Below are positions 21,340 through 30,189 of a stretch of DNA of 48,022 nt, in pieces; the stretch's first letter is position 1; every line of letters begins with the position of its first letter. Made by a program: the position numbers and the translations under genes. The stretch is from Polyangiaceae bacterium (GTDB taxonomy: Bacteria > Myxococcota_A > Polyangia > Nannocystales > Nannocystaceae): contig JALSIN010000379.1 of assembly GCA_026989935.1 (NCBI GenBank), positions 1 through 48,022 of the forward strand. The letters are read 5' to 3'. The notes below the pieces were generated by a model. That model did not search any database. It had not been told where the DNA came from and saw only the letters and a list, made by a program, of their open reading frames with translations.

Positions 21340-22611
21340 TCACGGGGCCGGGGGGCGCCGCCGCGCCAGGGCCGCCGCGCTGACCGCGAACAGGCCCGTG
21401 CAGGCAAGGCCCGTGGCGTAGGACAGGGTGCGGAAGAAGGATAGCCACGGCGTCGAGGGCCCGAAGGTCTGCTTGCCGAGCAGCAGCAGGATCGAGCCGG
21501 CGTAGCCGGCGGCGTCCGTCACGTAGATCATGAACACCGCGGTGCCGACCGTGCCCGTGGCCGCGATCATACGGTCGAACAGGACGCATCCGTAGGGCAC
21601 GTACGCCAGGTACAGGCCGAGCCCGACCAGGATCATGAACGCCGAGCCGGGGACGAGCCCCAGGTCGAAGGCGAGGGTCGCGCCGGCCACGAGCGCCGTG
21701 CCGGCGGCCATGAGCCCGTGGACGGCCAACAGCGCCGTGCGGTTGTCGCGGACGCGGACCAGGGCGGCGAGGGCGGCCAGGACGACGACGGCGATGGGGA
21801 TCTCCGAGACCGTGAGGATCCGGGGGCGGTCGGCCCAGCCCAGCGCGTTCCAGATCTCCACGGCGAAGTTGTCGCGGATGTCGCGGTAGGCGGTCAGCAG
21901 GACGTAGAGGGTCGTGAGCGCGGCGAGCGCCACGGCGTGTCGCCGTACGAAGGCCCGGCGGGCGCCCGCGCGCATGGGGCGGCGGGCGGTGCGCTCGGCC
22001 TCGTCGTGATGGGACGGCGGCGGCAGGGCGGCCAGTCCGGCCACGCCCGCCAGGAACAGCGGCAGGAAGCAAAGGCCCGTCAGCGCGGGCATCCACGCCT
22101 CGGGCACCCCGGCCAGCACGAGGGCGCGGCCGACGGTCTTGACCACGCCGCTTGCGACGATATAGGAACCACTGAGGCCCGCGCCCAGGATCTCGGAGGT
22201 GCGCCGGCCCTCCAGATAGCCGTACACGAGCCCCCACACCCCGCCGAGACAAAGGCCGTTGCCGAACATGGCGGCCAGGCGCAGCCACGGCCCGGCCAGG
22301 GCGAACAGCACCAGGAAGCCCTCGGCGGCGAGCACGACCGACAGCAGGGCGGCGGTCCGTCGTACGGGCGCAAGCTCCGACAGCACCCGGATGCCGAGAA
22401 ACTTGGCCGTCGCGTAGCCAACGAGTTGGCTCGAAAGCACCGCGATCTTGAGGTCGAACCCGCCCACCTGCGCGCCCTCGAACACCGCCGCCGCGATGGG
22501 CTTGCGGAAGGCGTACATGCAAAAGTACGTCGTAAAGGACGAGACGATCGCGAACGGGACGAGCGCGGCCGGCGGGGCCGCGGCCAGGCGGGTACGAAGT
22601 CGTGCGAGCAC
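21340..22611 (-). CDS. MFS-like membrane protein (resembles DUF5690 family)
   Basis: Many hydrophobic helices with [23 protein letters not shown] and [21 protein letters not shown] start at 22611 is a guess; the frame opens further upstream. Confidence 0.65.
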   Translation of the reverse strand: MLARLRTRLAAAPPAALVPFAIVSSFTTYFCMYAFRKPIAAAVFEGAQVGGFDLKIAVLSSQLVGYATAKFLGIRVLSELAPVRRTAALLSVVLAAEGFLVLFALAGPWLRLAAMFGNGLCLGGVWGLVYGYLEGRRTSEILGAGLSGSYIVASGVVKTVGRALVLAGVPEAWMPALTGLCFLPLFLAGVAGLAALPPPSHHDEAERTARRPMRAGARRAFVRRHAVALAALTTLYVLLTAYRDIRDNFAVEIWNALGWADRPRILTVSEIPIAVVVLAALAALVRVRDNRTALLAVHGLMAAGTALVAGATLAFDLGLVPGSAFMILVGLGLYLAYVPYGCVLFDRMIAATGTVGTAVFMIYVTDAAGYAGSILLLLGKQTFGPSTPWLSFFRTLSYATGLACTGLFAVSAAALARRRPPAP

Positions 22612-22771
22612 GCGGTCGGGCGCAAGCAGGCCAGAGAACGCACGGGGCGTAAAGGGCGAGCGGGCCCGCGCGGTTTGACGCCGCTTGCGGTCCCGTGGTA
22701 GCAATCCGGCCAGCTGCGCTGTTTGCGCCGATTGCAGCGCGCCATCCGTTTTTTTCAAGGACGCCTTTCGC

Positions 22772-23734
22772 ATGTCGAACCGATCTCGTTCTCTTCTCCT
22801 TCGTGCATCCGTGCCCCTCGTCGCAGCTTCGATCCTGTGCGGTTGCGCCGGCCGCAAGGCGGCCTGGGAGGGCGCCCCGCAGCCGTCGGCGTCTCCCGAG
22901 GCCGGCGGCTCGGCGGCGGTGCGAAAGTGCTACGATCCGGCGGGTACCCTCGACGAGGCCACGGCCAAGCAGGTGGCCGATCTCGTCGCCCAGGGCGACG
23001 CAGCCTGGGCCGAGCGCACCAGCCCGGACGCGATCCGCAAGGCCATTGCGGCCTGGGAGGAGGCGGCCAAGATCGAGACCGGCAACGTGGACCTGCTGGT
23101 CAAGCTCACACGGGCCCACTACTTCCTGGCCGACGGCTACCTGCGGGCGGACGCCAAGGCCTACCTCGCCACCATGGACAAGGGGGTCTCCTGGGGCGAG
23201 TGCGCGATCGCGGCCGCGAGTCCGGCCTTCGCCAAGAAGCTCGAAGGCGGCGCCAAGCTGCACGAGGCGGTCACGGTGGTGCCCAAGGAGGGCGTGCCGG
23301 CGATGTACTGGTACGCCTCGGCGCTGGGCAAGTGGGCCAAGAAGAAGGGGTTTGCCGTCTTGCTCGGCCAGAAGGACAACGTCAAGGCCACGATGGACCG
23401 GTGCCTGGCCCTCGACCCGGAGTACTACTATGCGGGCCCGTACCGCTACTTCGGCGCCTACTACGCCGTGGCGCCGAGCTTCGCCGGCGGCGACCTCAAC
23501 AAGTCGCGCGAGTTCTTCGAGAAGTCGCTCGCCCTCGAGCCGCGCTACCTCGGGACGAAGGTGCTGTGGGCCCAGGAGCTCGCGGTCAAGCTGCAGGACG
23601 AGGACGAGTTCGACCGCCTGCTCGGCGAGGTGCTCGCGGCCCCCGACGACATCATTCCCGAGCTCGTCCCCGAGACCCTCGTCGAGAAGCAAAAGGCCAA
23701 GGAGCTCATGGCGCAAAAGGACGAGCTCTTCTAG
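22772..23734 (+). CDS. TRAP transporter TatT-component-family lipoprotein
   Basis: ASILCGC lipobox, TPR-like helices, [36 protein letters not shown]; immediately upstream of dctP-like gene. Confidence 0.8.
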   Translation: MSNRSRSLLLRASVPLVAASILCGCAGRKAAWEGAPQPSASPEAGGSAAVRKCYDPAGTLDEATAKQVADLVAQGDAAWAERTSPDAIRKAIAAWEEAAKIETGNVDLLVKLTRAHYFLADGYLRADAKAYLATMDKGVSWGECAIAAASPAFAKKLEGGAKLHEAVTVVPKEGVPAMYWYASALGKWAKKKGFAVLLGQKDNVKATMDRCLALDPEYYYAGPYRYFGAYYAVAPSFAGGDLNKSREFFEKSLALEPRYLGTKVLWAQELAVKLQDEDEFDRLLGEVLAAPDDIIPELVPETLVEKQKAKELMAQKDELF

Positions 23735-23844
23735 CGCACTTGGCGCGGGCCATGGGGGGCGATTGAATGCTCCAGCGCCCGCCCGCGTCCAACCGTGCCG
23801 GACGGCCACGCCGTCTTTTCCCTTGGACCCAGGAGACCGACCCC

Positions 23845-24855
23845 ATGAACACGCGCTCGAAGCTCTCCCGCCGCTCCTTCGTCGCCGGCTCGGCCGGTGT
23901 GTTCCTCGTGCCCCGCTTCGCCAAGGCCGAGGCGGAATTCACCATGAAGGTGGCGAGCGTGGCGCCGGCTGGCACGCCGTGGGCCAAGCACCTGCGGGCG
24001 CTCAAGAAGCGGATCCAGAACGACAGCGGCGGCCGGATCAAGGTCAAGGCGTACCTGGGCGGCGCCCTGGGCGACGAGATCGCCACCGCCGAGGCGACCA
24101 AGCGTGGGGCGATCCAGGTCTTCGGGGGGACGGCGGCGGCGCTCGCCTCGGCGGTGCCGGAGCTTGCGGTGGTGGAGCTGCCGTTTCTGTTCGACCGGGT
24201 CGCCCAGGCCGACCACGTGCTCGACCACGTGATCCGGCAGGACCTGGAGAAGCTGCTTTGGGATCGCGGCTACAAGCTGGCCTTCTACTCGGAGAACGGC
24301 TGGCGCTCCATCGGCACGAACTTCGGACCGGTCCACGGCCCGAAGGATCTCGCCGGCAAGAAGATGCGCTCGATGGAGTCGGACGTGCACCTTGCCACCT
24401 GGCGGGCGCTGGGCGCCTCCCCCGTCCCGATCCCCGTCACGGAGGTGCTCTCGGCGCTGCAGACCGGCGTGGTGGACGGCTTCGACAACACGCCGCTGTT
24501 CACCTTCGCCGCCTCCTGGTACCAGGGGATCAACAACTTTACGCTCACCCGGCACAGCTACCAGCCGGGGCTGGTGGTGATCTCGCGCAAGTGGTGGGAG
24601 AAGCTGCCCGCCGACCTGCAGCAGGTCGTGCTCGGCGACCCGGCGGCCGAGTCCAAGAAGGGGCGCCGCGGCGTGCGGGCGATCCGCAAGATGCTGGTGC
24701 AGAACTTCACGAACGCCGGGATCGCCGTCTACGAGCCCACGGCCGCCGAGCGTGCGGCGATGCGCCAGGCCACGCGCAAGGTGCACGACGAGTTCGCGCG
24801 CAAGACGGGCTCGGCCGGCAAGCGGCTGCTCGACAAGATCCGCAAGGCTCTTTGA
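23845..24855 (+). CDS. TRAP transporter DctP-family solute-binding protein
   Basis: [44 protein letters not shown] and [26 protein letters not shown]. Confidence 0.92.
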   Translation: MNTRSKLSRRSFVAGSAGVFLVPRFAKAEAEFTMKVASVAPAGTPWAKHLRALKKRIQNDSGGRIKVKAYLGGALGDEIATAEATKRGAIQVFGGTAAALASAVPELAVVELPFLFDRVAQADHVLDHVIRQDLEKLLWDRGYKLAFYSENGWRSIGTNFGPVHGPKDLAGKKMRSMESDVHLATWRALGASPVPIPVTEVLSALQTGVVDGFDNTPLFTFAASWYQGINNFTLTRHSYQPGLVVISRKWWEKLPADLQQVVLGDPAAESKKGRRGVRAIRKMLVQNFTNAGIAVYEPTAAERAAMRQATRKVHDEFARKTGSAGKRLLDKIRKAL

Positions 24856-24972
24856 CGGGGCGCCGTTCGTCGGGGCAGGGGCGTCCGCGGCGGCGCCCAA
24901 GCCCTGCGGCCGATCCGCGGCGCGCCCCGGGTCACCGTCGGGGCCGTCGCCGCCGGCCGTTTTTCCGGTAGG

Positions 24973-25794
24973 ATGCGCTCCGTGACAGCGTTTCTTACGC
25001 GCCTCGACCGAGCCGTGTACCGCGCGGAGCGGAGCCTCGTCGTGGCGGGCCTCGTGGTGATGAGCGCGGTCGTCTTCCTGGACGTCCTGCACCGCACCGC
25101 GGCGGACCCCGACGGCCTGCTCGTGCGGCTCGTGCACCGCGCCTGGGGCGGCGGCGACGCGATCGCCGACTCGACCCGGACCGTCGCCCTCCTCCTGGGC
25201 TTTGCCTTCTGGTGGCTCGTGTTCGCGTTCGCCCTGCGCAGCCGCAAGGCCGACCGTCCGATCCCGGCAGGCCGGGCCCTTGCGGTGGCGGCGGGGATCA
25301 CCCTGGCGGCCTACGCGGGGGTGCGCGCGATCGTGGCGCTCTTTCCCAACGGCTTCATCTGGTCGCAGCCGTTCGCCCTGGTCCTGCTGTTGTGGGTGGG
25401 CTTCCTGGGGGCGTCCATGTGCACCTACGAGGACAAGCATCTTCGCGTCGAGGCCGCGGAGCGGGCGTTGCCGGAGGCCGCCCGCCGGCCCGTCGCCGTG
25501 GTGCGGTACCTGGGGACCGCCGCCTTCTGCGCCTTCCTGGTGGTCGCGTCGTGGAAGTACATGGTCTTCCACTTCGAGGAGTGGGTCGCCACGGAGCACC
25601 GCGGTGGCATGTTCCTGGGCACCGAGGTGCCGCGGTGGGTGGGCTTCTTGGTGCTGCCGATCGCCTTCTTCGTGATGGCGGCGCGGTTTGCCGGGCGCGC
25701 GGTGCAGGCGGCCCGCGGCACCCTCCGCACCCGCGACGCCGTGGCCGACCTGGTGGCCGGCCGCAAGGCTTCGGCGGGGGGAGGGGGCGCGTGA
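24973..25794 (+). CDS. TRAP transporter small permease (DctQ-like)
   Basis: Short multi-TM protein with a WVGFLGASMCTYEDKHLRVE motif, between dctP- and dctM-like genes. Confidence 0.85.
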   Translation: MRSVTAFLTRLDRAVYRAERSLVVAGLVVMSAVVFLDVLHRTAADPDGLLVRLVHRAWGGGDAIADSTRTVALLLGFAFWWLVFAFALRSRKADRPIPAGRALAVAAGITLAAYAGVRAIVALFPNGFIWSQPFALVLLLWVGFLGASMCTYEDKHLRVEAAERALPEAARRPVAVVRYLGTAAFCAFLVVASWKYMVFHFEEWVATEHRGGMFLGTEVPRWVGFLVLPIAFFVMAARFAGRAVQAARGTLRTRDAVADLVAGRKASAGGGGA

Positions 25795-27494
25795 AGGCCG
25801 GGCGCGCGGTCTCGTCACGCGCGGGGGACGTGGCGCGGATGGCGGCCGCGGCGGCGCTCGCGCCGGCGACGGCGATGGCGGCCGACGCCGCGGCCGTGCC
25901 GGGCGGCGGCCTTTGGATCGCCTTGCTGCTGGTAGCCCTCGTGGTCGTCGGGGCGCCGCTGTTCCTGCTCATCGGCATGCTCGCCACGGCCGCGTTCGTG
26001 CTCTACGGCGACGGCGTCGAGCAGGCCATGGACGTCTTCCCCGCGGTCATCGCGAACCTCACGAAGGCGAACGTGCTGCTGGCGATCCCGTTCTTCGTGG
26101 TGTCGGGGGCGATCATGTCGGCGGGCGACATCGCCAACCGGCTCATCGCCTTCACACGGGCGCTCGTGGCCCCGATCCCCGGCGGGTTGGCCGTGGCCTC
26201 CGTGGGTGCGTGCGTGTTCTTCGCCGCGATCTCCGGCAGCAGCCCCGTGACGGTCATCGCCATCGGCTCGATCATGTTTCCCGCGCTGTGCTCGGAGCGC
26301 TACCGCGAGCCGTTCGCCCTGGGCCTGGTGACCACGGCCGGGTCGCTGGGGATCCTCATCCCGCCGTCGATCCCCATGATCCTCTACGCGCTCGCCGCCT
26401 CCGGGCCGCGGCCGCTCGACGTGGGCGAGCTGTTCCTGGCCGGCGTGTTGCCGGGCCTGCTCATCGGCGGTCTGCTCGCGGCCTACGGGGCGTGGACGGC
26501 CTGGCGGCAGGGGCTCGATCGCGGGCGGTTCGACCTCGGGCTCGTGCTCGCGCGGCTGCGGGACGGCTTCTGGGCGTTGATGCTCCCCGTCGTGATCCTC
26601 GGGGGGATCTACAGCGGCCTGTTCACCCCCACCGAGGCCGCGGCGGTGTCCGTGGTGTACGCCGTCTTCGTGGAGCTTTTCATCCATCGCGAGCTCTCCT
26701 GGCGCGACCTGCCGCGGATCCTGGCCGACTCGGCCGTGATGATGGGAACGCTCCTCATCATCATGGCGCTGGCGTTCGGTTTGAACCACTTCCTCGTGGA
26801 CGAGCAGGTGCCGGACCGCGCCGTGGCGTGGATCCGTTCCATGGACCTTTCGGCGGTGGGGTTCTTGCTGGTGGTCAACGTGTTCCTGCTGGGGGTGGGG
26901 GCGCTGATGGACTCGGTGTCGGCGATCCTCATCCTCGCGCCGCTGCTGACCCCCATCGCGGCGGGCCTTGGGATCGATCCGGTCCACATGGGGGTGATCT
27001 TCATCGTGAACCTGGAGATCGGGTATCTTACGCCGCCCATCGGTCTCAACCTGTTCGTGTCGTCGGCCGTCTTCGAGAAGAAGATGGGCGAGGTCATCCG
27101 TTCGGTGGTGCCGTTCATCGGCATCATGCTGGTGGGGCTCGCGATCGTGACGTACGTGCCGTCCGTGGCGCTCGGGCCCGTGCGGGTGCTGCTGCGGGAC
27201 GAGCCGTTCCACGTGACGCTGCCGGATGCGCCGCCGGCCCCGGCGCCCGGCCTCGCCGACCTGGACGCGGAGGACGGGGACGACGACGTCGCCGGCCCCA
27301 TCGAGCCGCCCAAGCCGAAGGGCGGCGTCCTCTCCGTCGAGGAGATGATGCAACTTGCCGGGGAGACGGACGGGGAGACGGACGGCCCCGCGCCCGGTGG
27401 GGGCCGCGTGCTGTCGGTGGAGGAGATGATGCAGATGGCCGAGGCCCTCGGCGAGACGGACACGGACGGCGCGGTGGAGGCGACGGGCCCGTAG
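25791..27494 (+). CDS. TRAP transporter large permease (DctM-like) with C-terminal extension
   Basis: SGSSPVTVIAIGSIMFPAL, LGILIPPSIPMILYALA, SGLFTPTEAAAVSVVYA and GYLTPPIGLNLFV. GTGA overlap with upstream gene. Confidence 0.93.
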   Translation: MKAGRAVSSRAGDVARMAAAAALAPATAMAADAAAVPGGGLWIALLLVALVVVGAPLFLLIGMLATAAFVLYGDGVEQAMDVFPAVIANLTKANVLLAIPFFVVSGAIMSAGDIANRLIAFTRALVAPIPGGLAVASVGACVFFAAISGSSPVTVIAIGSIMFPALCSERYREPFALGLVTTAGSLGILIPPSIPMILYALAASGPRPLDVGELFLAGVLPGLLIGGLLAAYGAWTAWRQGLDRGRFDLGLVLARLRDGFWALMLPVVILGGIYSGLFTPTEAAAVSVVYAVFVELFIHRELSWRDLPRILADSAVMMGTLLIIMALAFGLNHFLVDEQVPDRAVAWIRSMDLSAVGFLLVVNVFLLGVGALMDSVSAILILAPLLTPIAAGLGIDPVHMGVIFIVNLEIGYLTPPIGLNLFVSSAVFEKKMGEVIRSVVPFIGIMLVGLAIVTYVPSVALGPVRVLLRDEPFHVTLPDAPPAPAPGLADLDAEDGDDDVAGPIEPPKPKGGVLSVEEMMQLAGETDGETDGPAPGGGRVLSVEEMMQMAEALGETDTDGAVEATGP

Positions 27495-27499
27495 GGCCC
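27485..27499. terminator. possible small hairpin at dctM stop
   Basis: GGGCCC-GTA-GGGCCC spans the stop codon; no U-tract. Confidence 0.25.
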
Positions 27500-27607
27500 C
27501 AGCTCCGGACCGGTGCGACAACTTGCCGCGATGGGGCCGTTTCGCTTCGCGGCCGGGAGGGGGGCTCGTAGATTGGCTCCGCCAACCGAACGGGAGACCG
27601 ACGCATC

Positions 27608-28042
27608 ATGACCACACCACGGTTCTTTTCGATCCTCGCGCTGACCATCCTATCGTGGCCGCTTGCCTGCAAGTCCGACGACGGCGGGGACACGAACGGG
27701 CTTTCGAACGAGGAAGCCTGCCAGAACATCATCGAGGCGTGCCACACCAAGGACGACGGCAGCGACCCGGTGATCAACGGCTGCCACGAGAACGCCCACG
27801 ACGGCGGCGACTGCCTGAAGGACTACGACATGTGTCTGAAAGCGTGCAATGACGCGCCGGCCATCTCCGGCGGACACGAATCGCACGGGACGCACGGCAG
27901 CGGGACGCACGGCAGCGGGACGCACGGCGGCGGGACGCACGGCAGCGGGACGCACGGCAGCGGGACGCACGGCAGCGGGACGCACGGATCCGCCGGGACG
28001 AACACGGGCACTGCGGGGACGAGCGGCGGCGCACATGGATGA
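27608..28042 (+). CDS. small secreted lipoprotein with HGSGT repeats
   Basis: Signal peptide with LACK lipobox, four-Cys segment, then THGSG repeats. Confidence 0.7.
   Translation: MTTPRFFSILALTILSWPLACKSDDGGDTNGLSNEEACQNIIEACHTKDDGSDPVINGCHENAHDGGDCLKDYDMCLKACNDAPAISGGHESHGTHGSGTHGSGTHGGGTHGSGTHGSGTHGSGTHGSAGTNTGTAGTSGGAHG
27887..27991 (+). repeat. seven 15-bp tandem repeats (GGGACGCACGGCAGC)
   Basis: Units begin at 27887, 27902, 27917, 27932, 27947, 27962 and 27977; nearly identical, in frame. Confidence 0.95.
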
Positions 28043-28209
28043 CGGTCCGGGCCGCCGTTCGCCCGCTGCGAGCCCGTGAACCGGTCCCGCCCGCCGGCCA
28101 CGCGGCGATGGCTTCGCGCCTGCGGCGCCCGCGGGGTTCGGCACGTGCCCGCGGGTCTCGGCATGGGCCCCGTGGGTTTCGGCATGGGCTCGCGGGCCCT
28201 GTGGCCGCA

Positions 28210-28234
28210 GCCCCGCGCCGTGGCGGCGCGGGGC
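28210..28234. terminator. hairpin between convergent genes
   Basis: Perfect 11-bp stem GCCCCGCGCCG-TGG-CGGCGCGGGGC between CDS ends at 28042(+) and 28292(-); no U-tract. Confidence 0.5.
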
Positions 28235-28291
28235 CCGGTGGGTTTGCGGGGGCTGGGACGGTGCCGGGGCCTTGCGGCCGCACCGGCTCGC

Positions 28292-29650
28292 TCAGTCCAG
28301 CGGTGCGAGGTCTTCGGCGCGGACGCGGTGGATCGTGAGGGGGCCGGGCATCCGGCGGTACGTCTCGCCGGCGCCCGCGGCGACGGCCGGCGCGTGCCCC
28401 GTCGCGCCGTCGGTCAGGTCCGAGACGGCGACGACCTCCGGGCCGCAGGCGCCGGGTGCCAGGTCCACCAGGGCGAGCTTGCCGTAGCCCGGGTCGTCCG
28501 GGGCGGGCAGGAAGGGCCCCGTTCCCACGACGAGCCGTCCGCCGTCCGCCGTGGCCGCGAGGGCCACGGGCTCGAGGTCGCGTCCGTCCGCCCCCGTGAA
28601 CAGGTCCTCGAGGCCGGAAAGCTGCGGGCACGCCTCCAGCGCCTCGCCGCCGGTGCGCACGGGGTGGATCCCCCGGCGGCCGAGGGTGCCCGCCACCAGC
28701 ACCGCGTCGCCCACGGCCACCAGGTCCGTGAGCGTCCCGGCGGCGCCGGGGGCAATCTCGGCCACGTCGCCGAGCGCACAGCCTTCGTCGAGCCGCCACA
28801 GCCGCGCCGGGTCCGCGCTGGCGGTGACGGGGGACTCGGCCACGACCACGAAGTCCCCCGCGGCGGCGACGGCACGTACGCGGGCGTTCGACACCGGCGG
28901 CAGATCGCACAGGGCCACGGGCGAGATCGTGGCCCCGTCCACGGCGTAGAAGGCCACGGCCTCGTTACCGTCGCAGGCCACGGCGAGCCGTCCGCCGGGC
29001 AGCACGACCACCTCGCCCGCGGCGTCGCAGGCTCCCTCGGGCAGGTCGTCGAGGGGCCGCGGCACGCCCGCGGCGCCGCCGTCTACGAACTGCACGGAGC
29101 CGGGGTGCGTCCAGGTGTCCTCGGGCGCGAACAGGTCGTTCTCGACGGCGGTCACGAAGGCGCCCGCGCCGGCCCGCGCCACGAAGATCGCCTCCTGGGC
29201 CCCCGCGTCCACGAGCCGGGCCCCGCCGACCGCGGCCGCGCCGTCGAAGAAGGCCTCCTTCGGCACGGTCGCCCCGATGTCGTGGTCCGCGAGGGTCGAA
29301 AGCGGGAGCCACAGCAGCGACCCGCGGTCGCGCGCCGGATAATGTCCAATCGGGACGAGCAGGTCGGGACCGAGGACCGCCGTTTCGTAGGGTTCGTCGA
29401 GCCGGTCGTCGCCGTAGTCGCCGCCGGGGTTCGGGTCGAGGTCGAGATCCACGCTCCCCCGGTAGGCCGGGCCGTCGTCGAGCGAGAAGACTTCGAGCCG
29501 GTCGTCGAGGGACAGGGCGGCGAACAGGAACGTGCAGGGCGGCTGCGCGCACGTAAGCAGGCCGCCGTCGGGCCACGTGCCGGCCGCGGGACCCCCGCCG
29601 GCCGTGCACGAGGCCGCCAGGAGGCACGCGAGGAGGGGGCGTCGGGTCAC
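28292..29650 (-). CDS. predicted lipoprotein, beta-rich, unknown function
   Basis: GTG start gives VTRRPLLACLLAASCTAGGG (lipobox). GTGA overlap with the RegA-like gene. Confidence 0.72.
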   Translation of the reverse strand: MTRRPLLACLLAASCTAGGGPAAGTWPDGGLLTCAQPPCTFLFAALSLDDRLEVFSLDDGPAYRGSVDLDLDPNPGGDYGDDRLDEPYETAVLGPDLLVPIGHYPARDRGSLLWLPLSTLADHDIGATVPKEAFFDGAAAVGGARLVDAGAQEAIFVARAGAGAFVTAVENDLFAPEDTWTHPGSVQFVDGGAAGVPRPLDDLPEGACDAAGEVVVLPGGRLAVACDGNEAVAFYAVDGATISPVALCDLPPVSNARVRAVAAAGDFVVVAESPVTASADPARLWRLDEGCALGDVAEIAPGAAGTLTDLVAVGDAVLVAGTLGRRGIHPVRTGGEALEACPQLSGLEDLFTGADGRDLEPVALAATADGGRLVVGTGPFLPAPDDPGYGKLALVDLAPGACGPEVVAVSDLTDGATGHAPAVAAGAGETYRRMPGPLTIHRVRAEDLAPLD

Positions 29651-30189
29651 CGCGGGTTCTCTCCGCTTCGCTTGCGTGCGAGCTTGCGCTGGAGCGTGCG
29701 CCGGTGCATGCCGAGGCGTCGAGCCGTCTCGGAGACGTTGTGGCCGGTCTCGGCCAGCACACGCTGGATGTGGTCCCATTCGAGCTCCTCGAGGGTCGGC
29801 GGCGTGGTGGGGGGCGGCGCGGGCGTACCGGACGGCTCGAAGGCGGCCTGGATCGCCTCGGCCGAGGCGGGCTTGGTCAGGTAGTTGACCGCGCCCAGGC
29901 GCATGGCCTCGACGGCCGTCGGGATGCTGCCGTAGCCCGTCAGCACCACGACGGCCAGGCGCGGGAAACGTTCCGCGAGCGCCCGCACGACCTCCAGCCC
30001 GTTCTCGCCCCCGAGGCGCAGGTCCACGACGGCCCGGGAGGGGTGGTGGGCCGTGGCCTCGGCCAGGGCCGAGCGCAGGTCGTTGGCGATGAAGGCCACG
30101 TCGCCGCGTCTTCGCAGGGCCCCCGCCAGGGCCTTGGCGAAGGCCAGGTCGTCGTCCACGACCAGGTAGCGGTGCCGGTCCTCGATCAT
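29647..30189 (-). CDS. regA: RegA/PrrA/ActR-like response regulator
   Basis: YLVVDDDLAFAKALAGALRRRG, VVDLRLGGENGLE, VLTGYGSIPTAVEAMRLGAVNYLTKPA and Fis-type HTH NVSETARRLGMHRRTLQRKLA, typical of RegA. Confidence 0.88.
   Translation of the reverse strand: MIEDRHRYLVVDDDLAFAKALAGALRRRGDVAFIANDLRSALAEATAHHPSRAVVDLRLGGENGLEVVRALAERFPRLAVVVLTGYGSIPTAVEAMRLGAVNYLTKPASAEAIQAAFEPSGTPAPPPTTPPTLEELEWDHIQRVLAETGHNVSETARRLGMHRRTLQRKLARKRSGENPR

Noticed and set aside
19748-23809. 1353-aa minus-strand ORF as a single giant gene
   Set aside because: It is a GC-driven read-through frame. Only 19748-21292 has protein-like membrane sequence; the rest is antisense to the better-supported MFS-like, TatT and other genes.
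27887-27991. Possible CRISPR array
   Set aside because: 15-bp contiguous tandem repeats with no spacers, in frame within a lipoprotein gene; no cas genes nearby.
27774-28910. Minus-strand ORF with repeated CVPLPCVPL/CRASRCRAS segments
   Set aside because: Antisense shadow of the 15-bp repeats and of the adjacent lipoprotein gene.
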